A program made the position numbers and the translations under genes. A DNA stretch of 64,000 nt, from positions 1 through 64,000 of the forward strand of contig JAEYVZ010000101.1 in the NCBI GenBank assembly GCA_023431405.1. Reading direction: 5' to 3'. Below the pieces are notes generated by a model. The model was not told where the DNA came from, did not search any database, and saw nothing but the letters and a program-made list of their open reading frames with translations. How positions within the stretch are numbered: the first letter of the stretch is position 1; the number at the start of each line of letters is the position of its first letter. Below are positions 9,677-19,200 of the stretch, one piece after another. This DNA is from Actinomycetes bacterium. GTDB taxonomy: Bacteria; Actinomycetota; Actinomycetes; Actinomycetales; Microbacteriaceae.

Positions 9677-9865
9677 GCCGACGTCGGCGACCGGCATTTG
9701 CAGAGCGGCCGTCACAGCGGTCTCGGGAACGCGATAGCTGCGCCCGAAGCGGACGGCGGGCAGGTCACCGGCGTGCACCATGCGGTACACGGTCATCTTG
9801 GACACGCGCATCAGCTCCGCCACCTCGGCGACCGTCAGAAAGCGCACGTCGGACAACTCCGGCAT
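9674..9865 (-). CDS. Excisionase/MerR-type helix-turn-helix DNA-binding protein
   Basis: A 63-residue protein consisting almost entirely of one winged HTH: FLTVAEVAELMRVSKMTVYRM (recognition helix) followed by HAGDLPAVRFGRSYRVPETAV (wing). It resembles the BldC/excisionase-type proteins of Actinobacteria and the mycobacterial gene that precedes bS22. The ATG at 9865 is preceded by GGGGGATGGG. Longer upstream reading is not supported. It is probably a conserved developmental or housekeeping regulator; targets are unknown. Confidence 0.85.
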   Translation of the reverse strand: MPELSDVRFLTVAEVAELMRVSKMTVYRMVHAGDLPAVRFGRSYRVPETAVTAALQMPVADVG

Positions 9866-9908
9866 CCCATCCCCCAGCTCAAATTCCCAGTACTGCTGTT
9901 TTCCCCAC

Positions 9909-9936
9909 CTTATGGCTTGCGAGGAACGCGTGTAAA
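9909..9936 (-). promoter_or_regulatory. Candidate promoter for the HTH gene
   Basis: On the minus strand TTTACA (9936-9931) and CATAAG (9914-9909) are 16 bp apart and lie 44 nt before the HTH start. The stretch is AT-rich for this genome. Confidence 0.4.
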
Positions 9937-10002
9937 CCTCTGTTGCCCATGTGATTGACGAGAAGACTTCTCCGCGTCGCCCGCGACCGTCCCCGGATGG
10001 AC

Positions 10003-10404
10003 TCAGCGACCCGGAATGCGCTTGAAGACGTTCTCGAGCGCGTGCTTCGTGGAAGCCGCGGCACGGCCGACGAGGTCGGCGGCCGCCACGGCCGTGTCGG
10101 GCAGCGTCGCGGCAGGGGCGACGATCGGCTCGCCGTCCAGCATGAACGGCATCAGCCATTCGTCGACCGTGTCGAGAGGGGCCGGAGACAGGCTGTAGTA
10201 GCGGTGCTGGCCTTCCTCGCGCACCGAGACGAGCTCCGCGTCGCGCAGCACCTTCAGATGCTTCGACACCGTCGGCTGGCTGACCCCCAGCTCGGCGACG
10301 ATTTGGGACACGCTCGTGTCGCGGCCATCGGCTCCCCGCTCGCGCAGGAGCTGGAGGATGTCCCGACGGGTGCCGTCGGCGATCACGTCGAAGATGTCCG
10401 CCAT
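10003..10404 (-). CDS. ArsR-family transcriptional regulator
   Basis: A 133-residue protein with an N-terminal winged HTH (IFDVIADGTRRDILQLLRER, then VSQPTVSKHLKVLRDAELV) typical of ArsR/SmtB regulators. No metal-binding cysteine pair is visible in the recognition helix, so the signal is probably not a thiophilic metal. The C-terminal 45 residues are alanine-rich. It is divergent from trkH with a short intergenic region and may regulate it. The ATG at 10404 is favoured by a TAACCT hexamer 7 nt upstream. Confidence 0.85.
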   Translation of the reverse strand: MADIFDVIADGTRRDILQLLRERGADGRDTSVSQIVAELGVSQPTVSKHLKVLRDAELVSVREEGQHRYYSLSPAPLDTVDEWLMPFMLDGEPIVAPAATLPDTAVAAADLVGRAAASTKHALENVFKRIPGR

Positions 10405-10411
10405 GCACCCT

Positions 10412-10417
10412 AGGTTA
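10412..10417 (-). promoter_or_regulatory. -10 element (TAACCT) for the ArsR gene
   Basis: TAACCT on the minus strand lies 7 nt before the ATG; no Shine-Dalgarno is present, so the transcript is probably leaderless. Confidence 0.5.
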
Positions 10418-10436
10418 GTCGGCACACGCGGCGGAG

Positions 10437-10442
10437 TACCAT
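10437..10442 (+). promoter_or_regulatory. -10-like TACCAT upstream of trkH
   Basis: TACCAT lies 33 nt before the trkH ATG, giving a short leader that carries GAGAGAGGGG as ribosome-binding site. Confidence 0.35.
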
Positions 10443-10475
10443 GACAACGATTCATCCGAGAGAGGGGCGCACGGC

Positions 10476-11918
10476 ATGACGGGCGACACCGTCGGCGCCC
10501 GTATGCGGCGTCGGGTATCCAGCGCTCTGAGGCGTCTCTGGCAGAGGTTCCGCAACCTCACCACGACCTCGCCCGCACGCTACGCGGTGCTCGTGTTCAC
10601 CGCGCTCATCCTCGTCTTCACCGCGCTCTTCTCCCTGCCCGCGGCGGCCGCCGACGGCCGGGCCACGCCGCTGGCCGACGCCCTGTTCACCGCTGTGTCG
10701 ACCATCTGCGTGACGGGACTCGCGACGGTCGACATGGGCACGCACTGGTCGCCGCTGGGGCACATCTTCGTGTTCATCGGCGTCAACGTCGGGGCGATGG
10801 GCGTCCTGACCCTGGCATCCATCCTGGGCCTCATCATCTCCAAGCGGCTCGGGCTGCGCGCCAAGCTCATGGCCGCCGGCGACTCGAACCCGCTGCGGGT
10901 GCACGGCGGCCCCGTCAACGAAGGGCAGACGGTGCGCCTCGGCGACGTCGGTCAGCTGCTGTCGACCGTCGCCCTGTCGACCCTCGTCATCGAGGCCGCG
11001 CTCGCCGTGCTGCTGTACCCGTCGCTCATCATCAACGGCGTCGACCCCCTCACTGCCCTGTGGGAAGCGCCGTTCTACTCGGCGATGGCGTTCACGAACA
11101 CCGGCTTCTCCCCCAATCCCGAGGGCCTCACGCCGTTCGCGCACGACTACCTCATGCTCACCGTGCTCATGACGGGCGTCTTCCTGGGGTCCATCGGCTT
11201 CCCCGTCATCTTCACGCTGTGGCGCCACCAGTGGCACGTGCGACGCTGGTCGCTGCACGCCAAGCTCACCCTCATCACGACCGTCGCCCTGTTCTTCGTG
11301 GGCGCCGGGGTCTTCGTGCTCCTCGAATACAACAACCCGAAGACCTTCGGCTCGATGGATGCATGGGACACCACGTTCCAGGCCTTCTTCCTCTCGGCGA
11401 TGACCAGGTCGGGCGGATTCTCGATCATCGACATCGGCGACCTCGAAGGGTCGTCGCTCGTCGTCGGGTCGATGCTGATGTTCGTCGGCGGCGGATCGGC
11501 GTCCACCGCGGGAGGCATCAAGGTGACGACCCTCGCGGTGCTGGCCCTCGCCGTGTGGTCGGAGGCGAAGGGCCGTCAGAGCGTCGAGGCGTTCGGCCGC
11601 CGCATCCCGAGCGACGTCCAGCGGGTCGCGCTGTCGGTCGTGGCGTGGGGGGCGACGATCGTCGCCGTCTCGACCATCACCATCGCGCAGATCACGAAAG
11701 CACCCGTGCAAGACGTGCTGTTCGACGTCATCTCCGGCTTCGCCACGGTGGGGCTGTCGACCGGGCTCACCGCGGAGCTTCCCGACCCCGCCGTCTACGT
11801 GCTGGCCCTCACCATGTTCATGGGCCGCGTTGGTACAGTGACACTCGCTGCGGCCGTGGCCGCGACGAGCCGCTCGCAGCATTACTCGCTGCCCGTCGAA
11901 AGGCCGATCGTTGGTTGA
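10476..11918 (+). CDS. TrkH/KtrB-family potassium channel subunit
   Basis: A 480-residue membrane protein with four M1-P-M2 repeats. The four pore loops are visible, each with the conserved glycine: CVTGLATVD, FTNTGFSPN, MTRSGGFS and GFATVGLSTGLT. It conducts K+ inward and needs the cytoplasmic RCK ring encoded by the next gene, which overlaps it by 8 bp. GAGAGAGGGG precedes the ATG. In Actinobacteria this pair is usually labelled TrkH/TrkA, though the single-RCK partner is KtrA-like. Confidence 0.92.
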   Translation: MTGDTVGARMRRRVSSALRRLWQRFRNLTTTSPARYAVLVFTALILVFTALFSLPAAAADGRATPLADALFTAVSTICVTGLATVDMGTHWSPLGHIFVFIGVNVGAMGVLTLASILGLIISKRLGLRAKLMAAGDSNPLRVHGGPVNEGQTVRLGDVGQLLSTVALSTLVIEAALAVLLYPSLIINGVDPLTALWEAPFYSAMAFTNTGFSPNPEGLTPFAHDYLMLTVLMTGVFLGSIGFPVIFTLWRHQWHVRRWSLHAKLTLITTVALFFVGAGVFVLLEYNNPKTFGSMDAWDTTFQAFFLSAMTRSGGFSIIDIGDLEGSSLVVGSMLMFVGGGSASTAGGIKVTTLAVLALAVWSEAKGRQSVEAFGRRIPSDVQRVALSVVAWGATIVAVSTITIAQITKAPVQDVLFDVISGFATVGLSTGLTAELPDPAVYVLALTMFMGRVGTVTLAAAVAATSRSQHYSLPVERPIVG

Positions 11919-12582
11919 GCAGATCCGCAATGACGCCCCCGTGCTCGTCGTCGGGCTCGGGCGCTTCGGCGCCGCATGCGCCGGCGAACTCGACCGCCTC
12001 GACCGTGAGGTTCTCGCGATCGACGCCAACCTCGATCTCGTGCAGAAGTGGTCGGAGCGCGTCACGCACGCCGTGCAGGCCGATGCGCGCAACATCGAGG
12101 CTCTCAAGCAGATCGGTGCGCAGGACTTCCAGGTCGCGATCGTCGCGACCGGATCGTCCATCGAGGCGTCGGTGCTGATCACCGCCAACCTCGTCGACCT
12201 GAAGGTGCCGCAGATCTGGGCGAAGGCCGTCTCGCAGTCGCACGGCAAGATCCTCGCCCGCGTCGGCGCCAACCACGTCATCTACCCCGAGCGTGAGGCC
12301 GGCGAGCGCGTCGCGCACCTCGTGAGCGGTCGCATGCTCGACTTCATCCGCTTCGACGACGACTTCGTGCTCGCCAAGATGTACCCGCCGAAGTTCATCC
12401 GCGGAGTGGGACTCAACGAGTCGGGTGTGCGCACCAAGTACAACGTGACGGTCGTGGGGGTGAAGAGCCCGGGCAAGCCGTTCCGCTATGCGGAGGCCAA
12501 CACGGTGGTCACCAACCATGACCTCATCATCGTGTCGGGCACCAACTCCGACATCGAGAGGTTCGCCGCCCTCGACCGCTGA
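11911..12582 (+). CDS. TrkA/KtrA-family RCK regulator of potassium uptake
   Basis: A 223-residue cytoplasmic protein: nucleotide-binding Rossmann domain at residues 10-130 (VLVVGLGRFGAACAGELD) and a TrkA_C domain at 140-223. A single RCK unit, as in KtrA, forms an octameric ring on the channel and gates it with ATP/ADP or NAD(H). The start is TTG, overlapping the trkH stop by 8 bp; translational coupling would explain the absence of a separate strong ribosome-binding site. Confidence 0.9.
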   Translation: MVEQIRNDAPVLVVGLGRFGAACAGELDRLDREVLAIDANLDLVQKWSERVTHAVQADARNIEALKQIGAQDFQVAIVATGSSIEASVLITANLVDLKVPQIWAKAVSQSHGKILARVGANHVIYPEREAGERVAHLVSGRMLDFIRFDDDFVLAKMYPPKFIRGVGLNESGVRTKYNVTVVGVKSPGKPFRYAEANTVVTNHDLIIVSGTNSDIERFAALDR

Positions 12583-12601
12583 TCGCGCGGCGTCCGCGCC
12601 G

Positions 12602-13429
12602 TCACGACCCGGATGCGAGCTCGCGAGCGCGTGCCAGGGCGGCGTCGGTCGCCTCGGCGAACAGGCCCGCGAGGTTCGCGCCCTGGAGCACGGCGATGGC
12701 GCGCTCGGTGGTGCCCTTCGGGCTCGTGACACGGCGACGCAGCTCGGCGGGGTCGTCGCCGGTGGCTTCCAGCAGCGCCGCGGCGCCGATGAAGGTCTGC
12801 TCGGCCATGAGCCGCGCGTCGGCCTCGCTGAAGCCCTTGCCGCGGGCCGCCTCGGTGAGCTCCTCGATGAGGAGGAAGACGTACGCGGGGCCGGACCCGG
12901 AGATCGTCGACAGCGCGTCGATGCGATCCTCGGGGAGCTCGATCACCGCGCCGCACGTCTCGAACAGGCGGCGGACGAGGGCGAGGTCGGCCTCGGATGC
13001 CGTCGAGCCGGCCGCGATCCCCGTGACGGCCTTGCCGACGACGGCGGGCGTGTTGGGCATGGAGCGCACGACGGGGATGGCGTCGCCGACGATCGATTCG
13101 AACGTCGCGATGGTGACGCCCGCCGCGAGACTCACGACGACGGTGCCGGGGCGGAGGGCGGGCGCGATCTCACGCAGGAGATCGGGGACCATCACCGGTT
13201 TGACCCCCACCAGCACGATGTCTGCTTCGGATGCCGCGGCCACGTTGCCGTCGGGCGTCTCTTCGAGGGCGATGCTGGTGACGCCCGGGAGATCGACGGT
13301 GCGGGCGCTGGCGCGGGTGCGGTTGGTGACCGTCACGGTCGACGCCTGTCCGGAGCGGAGGAGCCCTTGGAGGATCGCACCGCCCATCGAACCGGCACCG
13401 AGGATCGCGATCGGGGGCAGCGCACTCAT
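12602..13429 (-). CDS. proC: Pyrroline-5-carboxylate reductase
   Basis: A 275-residue enzyme performing the last step of proline synthesis (P5C + NAD(P)H to L-proline). The dinucleotide-binding motif AILGAGSMGGAIL is at residues 8-20, and the C-terminal dimerisation segment with DALSTISGSGPAYVFLLIEEL is at about 165-185. Full family length. The leaderless ATG follows TAGGAT by 6 nt. It is convergent with trkA and divergent from the hydrolase gene. Confidence 0.95.
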   Translation of the reverse strand: MSALPPIAILGAGSMGGAILQGLLRSGQASTVTVTNRTRASARTVDLPGVTSIALEETPDGNVAAASEADIVLVGVKPVMVPDLLREIAPALRPGTVVVSLAAGVTIATFESIVGDAIPVVRSMPNTPAVVGKAVTGIAAGSTASEADLALVRRLFETCGAVIELPEDRIDALSTISGSGPAYVFLLIEELTEAARGKGFSEADARLMAEQTFIGAAALLEATGDDPAELRRRVTSPKGTTERAIAVLQGANLAGLFAEATDAALARARELASGS

Positions 13430-13435
13430 GCTTCC

Positions 13436-13441
13436 ATCCTA
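13436..13441 (-). promoter_or_regulatory. -10 element (TAGGAT) for proC
   Basis: TAGGAT on the minus strand is exactly 6 nt before the proC ATG, with no Shine-Dalgarno. Confidence 0.55.
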
Positions 13442-13577
13442 CGAGCGGGGCCAGGCGGCGGCCCGGCAGCGGCCGGTGGCGGCCCGGTCGCCGGGACTAT
13501 CATCGAGACGAAGGAGGCCTCGGCAGCCTCCCCGCGCACCGCCGCGCATCGCCCGTGGACACTGCGAAGGACGCGTC

Positions 13578-14690
13578 ATGACCCTCTTCGACGGCATCAC
13601 CTCACGAGTGATCGACACCGATCGGCTCTCGGTCGGTCTGCTGGAGCGCACCGGCGACGATCCGGCCACTCCCGCCGAGCACACGGTCGTGCTGGTGCAC
13701 GGGAACGTGTCGTCGAGCCTCTTCTGGCAGGAGCTCATGCAGGACCTGCCCAGCGACCTCCGCGTGATCGCCATCGACCTGCGCGGCTTCGGCAACACCG
13801 AGCACGCGCCGATCGACGCGACCCGCGGCGTGCGCGACTTCAGCGACGACGTGCACGCCGTGCTGACCGTGCTCGGCATCCCCACGGCCCACTTCGTGGG
13901 ATGGTCGATGGGCGCCGGCGTCGTCATGCAGTACGCGATCGACCACCCGGTGCTGTCTCTGACGCTCGAATCCCCGGTGTCGCCGTACGGCTTCGGCGGC
14001 ACAAGACGCGACGGGACGCGACTGACCGACGACGACGCGGGCTGCGGGGGCGGGGGCGCGAACCCCGACTTCGTGCAGCGACTCACCGACCACGACACGA
14101 GCGACGAGGCGCCGACGTCGCCGCGGAACGTCTTCCGCTCCGGGTATGTCGCCCCCGGCTACACGACGGAACACGAAGACGTCTGGGTGGAGTCGATGCT
14201 GACCACCTCGACCGCCGTCGGCAACTACCCCGGCGACGGCGTGGCGAGCCCGAACTGGCCGGGGTTCGCCGCCGGCACGATGGGCGTGCTCAACACGATG
14301 TCGCCCCGCTACTTCGACACGTCGGCGATCGTCGACCTCGACCCGAAGCCTCCCGTGCTGTGGGTGCACGGCACGGCGGATGCCATCGTGTCGGACACCT
14401 CGTTCTACGACCTGAACCACCTGGGTGCGATCGGCGTGATCCCCGGCTGGCCCGGCGACGAGATCGCCCCGGCCCAGCCGATGGTGTCGCAGATGCGCGA
14501 CGTGCTGTCGGCGTACCGCGAGCGCGGCGGTGCGGTGACGGAGATCGAGCTGGAGGGAGTCGGACACTCTCCGCACCTGGAGCGGCCGGCGGAGTTCCGT
14601 CGCGGGCTGCTGTCGGTGATCGGCTATCTCGGGAGCCCGGCGCACCCCGCACCGCCGACCGAGGCGATCATCATCAGCTCGTCGGACTGA
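13578..14690 (+). CDS. Alpha/beta hydrolase
   Basis: A 370-residue hydrolase. The oxyanion HGNV motif (VLVHGNVSSSLFW), nucleophile elbow GWSMG, acid in HGTADAIVSD and catalytic histidine in GVGHSPHLERP are all present in order. A cap-like insertion of about 100 residues, containing a glycine-rich DDDAGCGGGGA patch, lies between the nucleophile and the acid, making it longer than the usual 280 residues. The ATG at 13578 is preceded by GAAGGA. The substrate is unknown. Confidence 0.87.
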   Translation: MTLFDGITSRVIDTDRLSVGLLERTGDDPATPAEHTVVLVHGNVSSSLFWQELMQDLPSDLRVIAIDLRGFGNTEHAPIDATRGVRDFSDDVHAVLTVLGIPTAHFVGWSMGAGVVMQYAIDHPVLSLTLESPVSPYGFGGTRRDGTRLTDDDAGCGGGGANPDFVQRLTDHDTSDEAPTSPRNVFRSGYVAPGYTTEHEDVWVESMLTTSTAVGNYPGDGVASPNWPGFAAGTMGVLNTMSPRYFDTSAIVDLDPKPPVLWVHGTADAIVSDTSFYDLNHLGAIGVIPGWPGDEIAPAQPMVSQMRDVLSAYRERGGAVTEIELEGVGHSPHLERPAEFRRGLLSVIGYLGSPAHPAPPTEAIIISSSD

Positions 14691-14709
14691 CGGGTTCGCG
14701 CGCGGACGT

Positions 14710-15183
14710 TCAGGGGTCGCGTCGGGCGAGGAAGAACTCTCGCAGGAGCGCGGCGGCCTCTTCGGCCTCGACGCCGGCGACGACCTCGCTGCGGTGCGGC
14801 AGTCTCCGGTCGCGCAGCACGTCGTACAGCGACCCGGCGGCGCCGGCCTTGTCATCCCACGCTCCGAACACCACCCGTCCCACGCGCGCCTGCGAGATGG
14901 CGCCGGCGCACATGATGCAGGGCTCGAGGGTGACGACGAGCGTGCAGTGCTCGAGGTTCCATGAGCCGAGAGCTTCGGCGGCGGCGCGCAGGGCGACGAC
15001 CTCTGCGTGGGCGAGGGGGTCGTGGGTCGCTTCGCGGAGGTTTCGCCCTTCGGCGATGATGGCGCCGGCGAGGTCGGTGACGACCGCTCCGACGGGGATG
15101 TCGCCGTGCCCGGCGGCCTCGGCCGCCAGCTCTCGGGCGCGCTTCATGGCCCGGAGGTCGGTGTGCCGTGCGGGGAGACTCAC
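14710..15183 (-). CDS. tadA: tRNA-specific adenosine deaminase
   Basis: A 157-residue zinc enzyme that converts wobble A34 to inosine in tRNA-Arg(ACG). The zinc/proton-shuttle motifs HAEVVAL and PCIMCAGAI are both intact and spaced as in TadA. The GTG at 15183 is chosen because TACGCT lies 6 nt upstream on the same strand; the ATG 12 codons downstream would remove helix one. Divergent from upp, with promoters packed into 33 bp. Confidence 0.92.
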   Translation of the reverse strand: MSLPARHTDLRAMKRARELAAEAAGHGDIPVGAVVTDLAGAIIAEGRNLREATHDPLAHAEVVALRAAAEALGSWNLEHCTLVVTLEPCIMCAGAISQARVGRVVFGAWDDKAGAAGSLYDVLRDRRLPHRSEVVAGVEAEEAAALLREFFLARRDP

Positions 15184-15189
15184 AGGGCC

Positions 15190-15195
15190 AGCGTA
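15190..15195 (-). promoter_or_regulatory. -10 element (TACGCT) for tadA
   Basis: TACGCT on the minus strand is 6 nt before the tadA GTG. It lies only 8 bp from the opposing upp -10 element. Confidence 0.5.
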
Positions 15196-15203
15196 TGCCC
15201 AGG

Positions 15204-15209
15204 TAACCT
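15204..15209 (+). promoter_or_regulatory. -10 element (TAACCT) for upp
   Basis: TAACCT is 7 nt before the upp ATG and no Shine-Dalgarno is visible, suggesting a leaderless transcript. Any -35 region would overlap the tadA start. Confidence 0.55.
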
Positions 15210-15216
15210 GGATGCC

Positions 15217-15849
<633 letters not shown>

Positions 15850-15865
15850 CGCTTTCCCGCGGCGG

Positions 15866-16177
15866 TCAGAGCTCGTCGGTGCGGAACGGGCGACGCCCGT
15901 TCTCCTGCTCCCAGAACTCGAGCTGCTGGGTGAGGGCCTTCGCGAGCTCGAACACCTGCTCGGGTGGGATGCGCACACGCTGGACGACGCGTCCGGGCAC
16001 CAGGGTGACGAGGTTGCCTTCGGCATCCGTCGCCTCGTGGGGCGGCCTGACGAGCGAGACGAAGTCCATGACGAACACGTCGGGGGTGTGCCAGACGTTG
16101 GCGAAGTCGGCGTAGACGCCGGTGACGGCCTTCTGCGGCATCTCGATCTCGAACTGGCGCGGTGCCTCGTCAGCCAT
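15866..16177 (-). CDS. DUF3467 family protein
   Basis: A 103-residue protein of the DUF3467 type (Y-A-D-F-A-N-V-W-H-T-P-D-V-F-V-M-D-F near residues 23-40, hydrophobic C-terminal helix with LAKALTQQLEFWE). The function is unknown; members are small cytoplasmic proteins found in many bacteria and archaea. GGAGG precedes the ATG. It lies just downstream of the nuclease/helicase gene and could share its transcript. Confidence 0.82.
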   Translation of the reverse strand: MADEAPRQFEIEMPQKAVTGVYADFANVWHTPDVFVMDFVSLVRPPHEATDAEGNLVTLVPGRVVQRVRIPPEQVFELAKALTQQLEFWEQENGRRPFRTDEL

Positions 16178-16205
16178 TGTGGCCTCCTTCGGTCGTCAGG
16201 CGAGT

Positions 16206-19200
16206 CTACGGACGCGTCTCGGCTCCGACCAGCCGGGCGAAGGCGCTCAGCCGGGCGACCCCCTCGGGGGTGCGGGGGAGGTCGTCGAGCAGGCCGGTGC
16301 CGTAGATGACGTAAGCGGTGTGCATGGCGCGGGAGACGGCGACGTTGAGCCGGTTCTGCAGGAGCAGGAACTCGAGGCCCCGTGGTGCGTCACGCCCCGA
16401 CGACGCGGCGAGCGACACGATGGCCACCGCCGCCTCCTGCCCCTGGAACCGGTCGACGGTGCCGACGGGGACCTCGTCGAATCCGGCCGCCGTGAGGGCC
16501 TCTTCGACCATCACCTGTTGCGCGTTGTACGGGGTGACCACGATCACGTCGGATGGTTCGAGAGGGCGGGCCGGTTCGCCGGCGTTCGGGGTCCAGGCGC
16601 GGCCGACGAGGTCACGGAGGATCGCGACGACGGTGGCGGCCTCCTCGGGTGACTGCGTCGCGTTTCCCGTGTGCGTGAGCGGCATCGGGACGACCCCCGG
16701 TGCGATGCCGTCTAGGGTTCGCTGCACCGTATCGGGGTACGCCGCCAGCTGTCCCTCGTACGACAGGTCGGAGACGGGACGCGCCACTTCGGGTCTCATG
16801 CGACGCGTCTGCGCGAGGAAGAAGCCTCGGTCGGAGGGGATGACGGAGGCGCCTTCCATGATCCAGCCGAGCGCCGAGGTGTCGACGGGCTCGGGGTGCG
16901 TTCCCTGACTGACCTGCGGAAGCTGCTGCGGGTCGCCGAGGAGCAGGAGCCGCTGGGCTGCTGCGGAGACGGCGATGGTGGATGCCAGCGAGAACTGGCC
17001 CGCCTCATCGATGACGAGCAGGTCGAGGCCGCGGCGGGCGATGCGTCCGGTGTGGGTGAAGTCCCACGCGGTGCCGCCCACGACGAAGCCGCCCTGTTGC
17101 TCGCCGATGAAGGCGGCCATGCCGTTCTTGGCGATGGGCGTGAAGGAGGTCTCTCCGGTGTCGGCGCCCTTGAGCGCCTTGGCGACGAGGGTGCGGGGAA
17201 CACCGGCATCGACGATGCGGTCGAGCATGTGCTCGACGACGGCGTGCGACTGCGCGACCACCCCGACACGGAACCCGTGCTCCCGCACGAGGCAGGCGAC
17301 GACGTGCGAGCCGACATAGGTCTTCCCCGTGCCGGGAGGGCCCTGCACGGCGACGTAGCTGGACTGCAGGTCGACGAGGGTGGCGGTGATGTCGGCGACA
17401 TCGGTGCCGAGACCTCGCGTGAGCTCCCCCCGACGCGTGTGCGGACGGCGGCGGAGCAGCAGGTCGGTGGCGGGGTCGGCGGGAAGCTCGTCGCCCGCAG
17501 CGAGCACGGCATCCGCCCATTCGTCGATGGCCGCCTGCTGGCTGCCCGCGGTGGGTGGGGCGACGGGGGTGATGGCGAGGGGCAGCTCCTGCCACGTGAA
17601 CCCCTGCACCGAGGTCTCCTCGACGACGGCTCCGTCATCGAGGACGTCGACGACCTTCACGGTGCGCGCAGCGTGGATCCAGCGCGGGTTCGTCTCAGCG
17701 GGGAAGGGCGCCGGCAGGTCGTAGACGACGAACGGCGTGCTGTCGACGGTGAGGCGGGTTCCGGGAGCGAGACTGCCGCGCAGTTCGACCACGCGCCGCA
17801 GCACGCGTGCTCCTTCGGGCTGATGCCAGTCGGTGATGACCCGGCAGCGGTCGGCGTCGATGACCACGACGTCGCGGGTGTCTTCCCAGACCGACACGGG
17901 CTCCCGCAGCCGGAGGAAGTGCGTCGCCCAGAAGGTCTTGACCTCCCGCGGGTAATAGTCGATCGCCGCGGCCCCCAGCCGCAGGGCCTCCGCCTCGGCA
18001 TGCTTCAGACGACTGTCGCCGCCGTCGGCCTCGGCCCGAGCCGCCTGGGCTTCGGCCTCAGCGGCACGGCGCATGAGCGCTTCGGCACGCGGCGACGGCG
18101 CGTAGGCGAACTCGCTCACCTCGGTGTCGACGGACGGCCGGAGCCCCGCCTCCCGCGCCCGGTCGACGAGCCAGTCGCGCAGGCGCAGCGTGGAGACGCA
18201 GTCGTACCGGTTGTAGTCGGCGAGGTCGTCGAGGATCGCGGCCGCCTCGGTCGCGTCGCCGGCCTCTTCGTAGGCGCGCGCCTCGACGTAGCGGACGATG
18301 GAGTCGTCACCGCGCTGCACATCGCTCGTGCGCACCTCGTCGCCCATGTAGAGCGGCTCGAGCTTCTTGATGGAGTACGACCGCGACCCCACCCGGAGGG
18401 CGCGGCGGACGATCGGGTACAGATCGACGAACACGCCCTCGCGCAGCAGCCGGTCGACGGCTGCCTCGCCGACGCCGTGGCGCGCCGCCATCGCCAGGAG
18501 ATGCGTCGGCTCGTAGGGCGCGTAGTGGTAGATGTGCATGTTCGGGTGCGCGCGGCGGCGCAGGTCGACGAACGCGAGGAAGCGCTCGAGCGCACTGCGC
18601 TCCTCGGCGAAGCTGTGCGCCCACAGCGGCGTGTACTGCTCGCGGGTGTCGACCCAGCCGAACAGGTAGTCGATGCCCCACTGCGCGGCACCCCCCGCCG
18701 GCGGGGTCTCGGTGTACAGGGGGTCGCCCTCGAAGTCGAAGAAGAGATCGCCGTGGTCGGGGCGGGGAAGCGCGCCGAGCGCCTTGGGGAACACGACCTC
18801 GTAGGTCGGCACCGGCGGCGGGGCGGGGGTCGCGACGGGAGGATCGGCTGAGAGCAGAGTGCCCGCGCTCGGCGGCGATGTCTCAGCGAGCGCGATCGAC
18901 GCGTCGGTCGTGAGCCCACCGACGGCCGCCAGCGCGGGCGCGGGCGTCGACACGGCTGCGGCGGCGTCTTCGACTCCCCCGGCAGGGCTGTCGAGCTGCA
19001 GTCGTGCCTGCGTGCGCAGATTGCGGAAGGTGTCCCACGACATGCGCTCGGGCGCTTCTCGTGCGGCGGCCAGCTCGTCGATCGTGCGGATGCCGGCAGC
19101 CCGCAGCCGCTCACGCTGCACCGGCCGCATGCCTGCCACGAGCAGGAGATCGCGGTGTGCCACGACCTCGAGGTCGCACGTCGCGCAGCGTCCGCACGCG

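Noticed and set aside
10452..12281. A 609-residue minus-strand ORF opposite trkH and trkA
   Set aside because: The plus strand has complete channel and RCK motifs; the minus strand is a charged low-complexity shadow.
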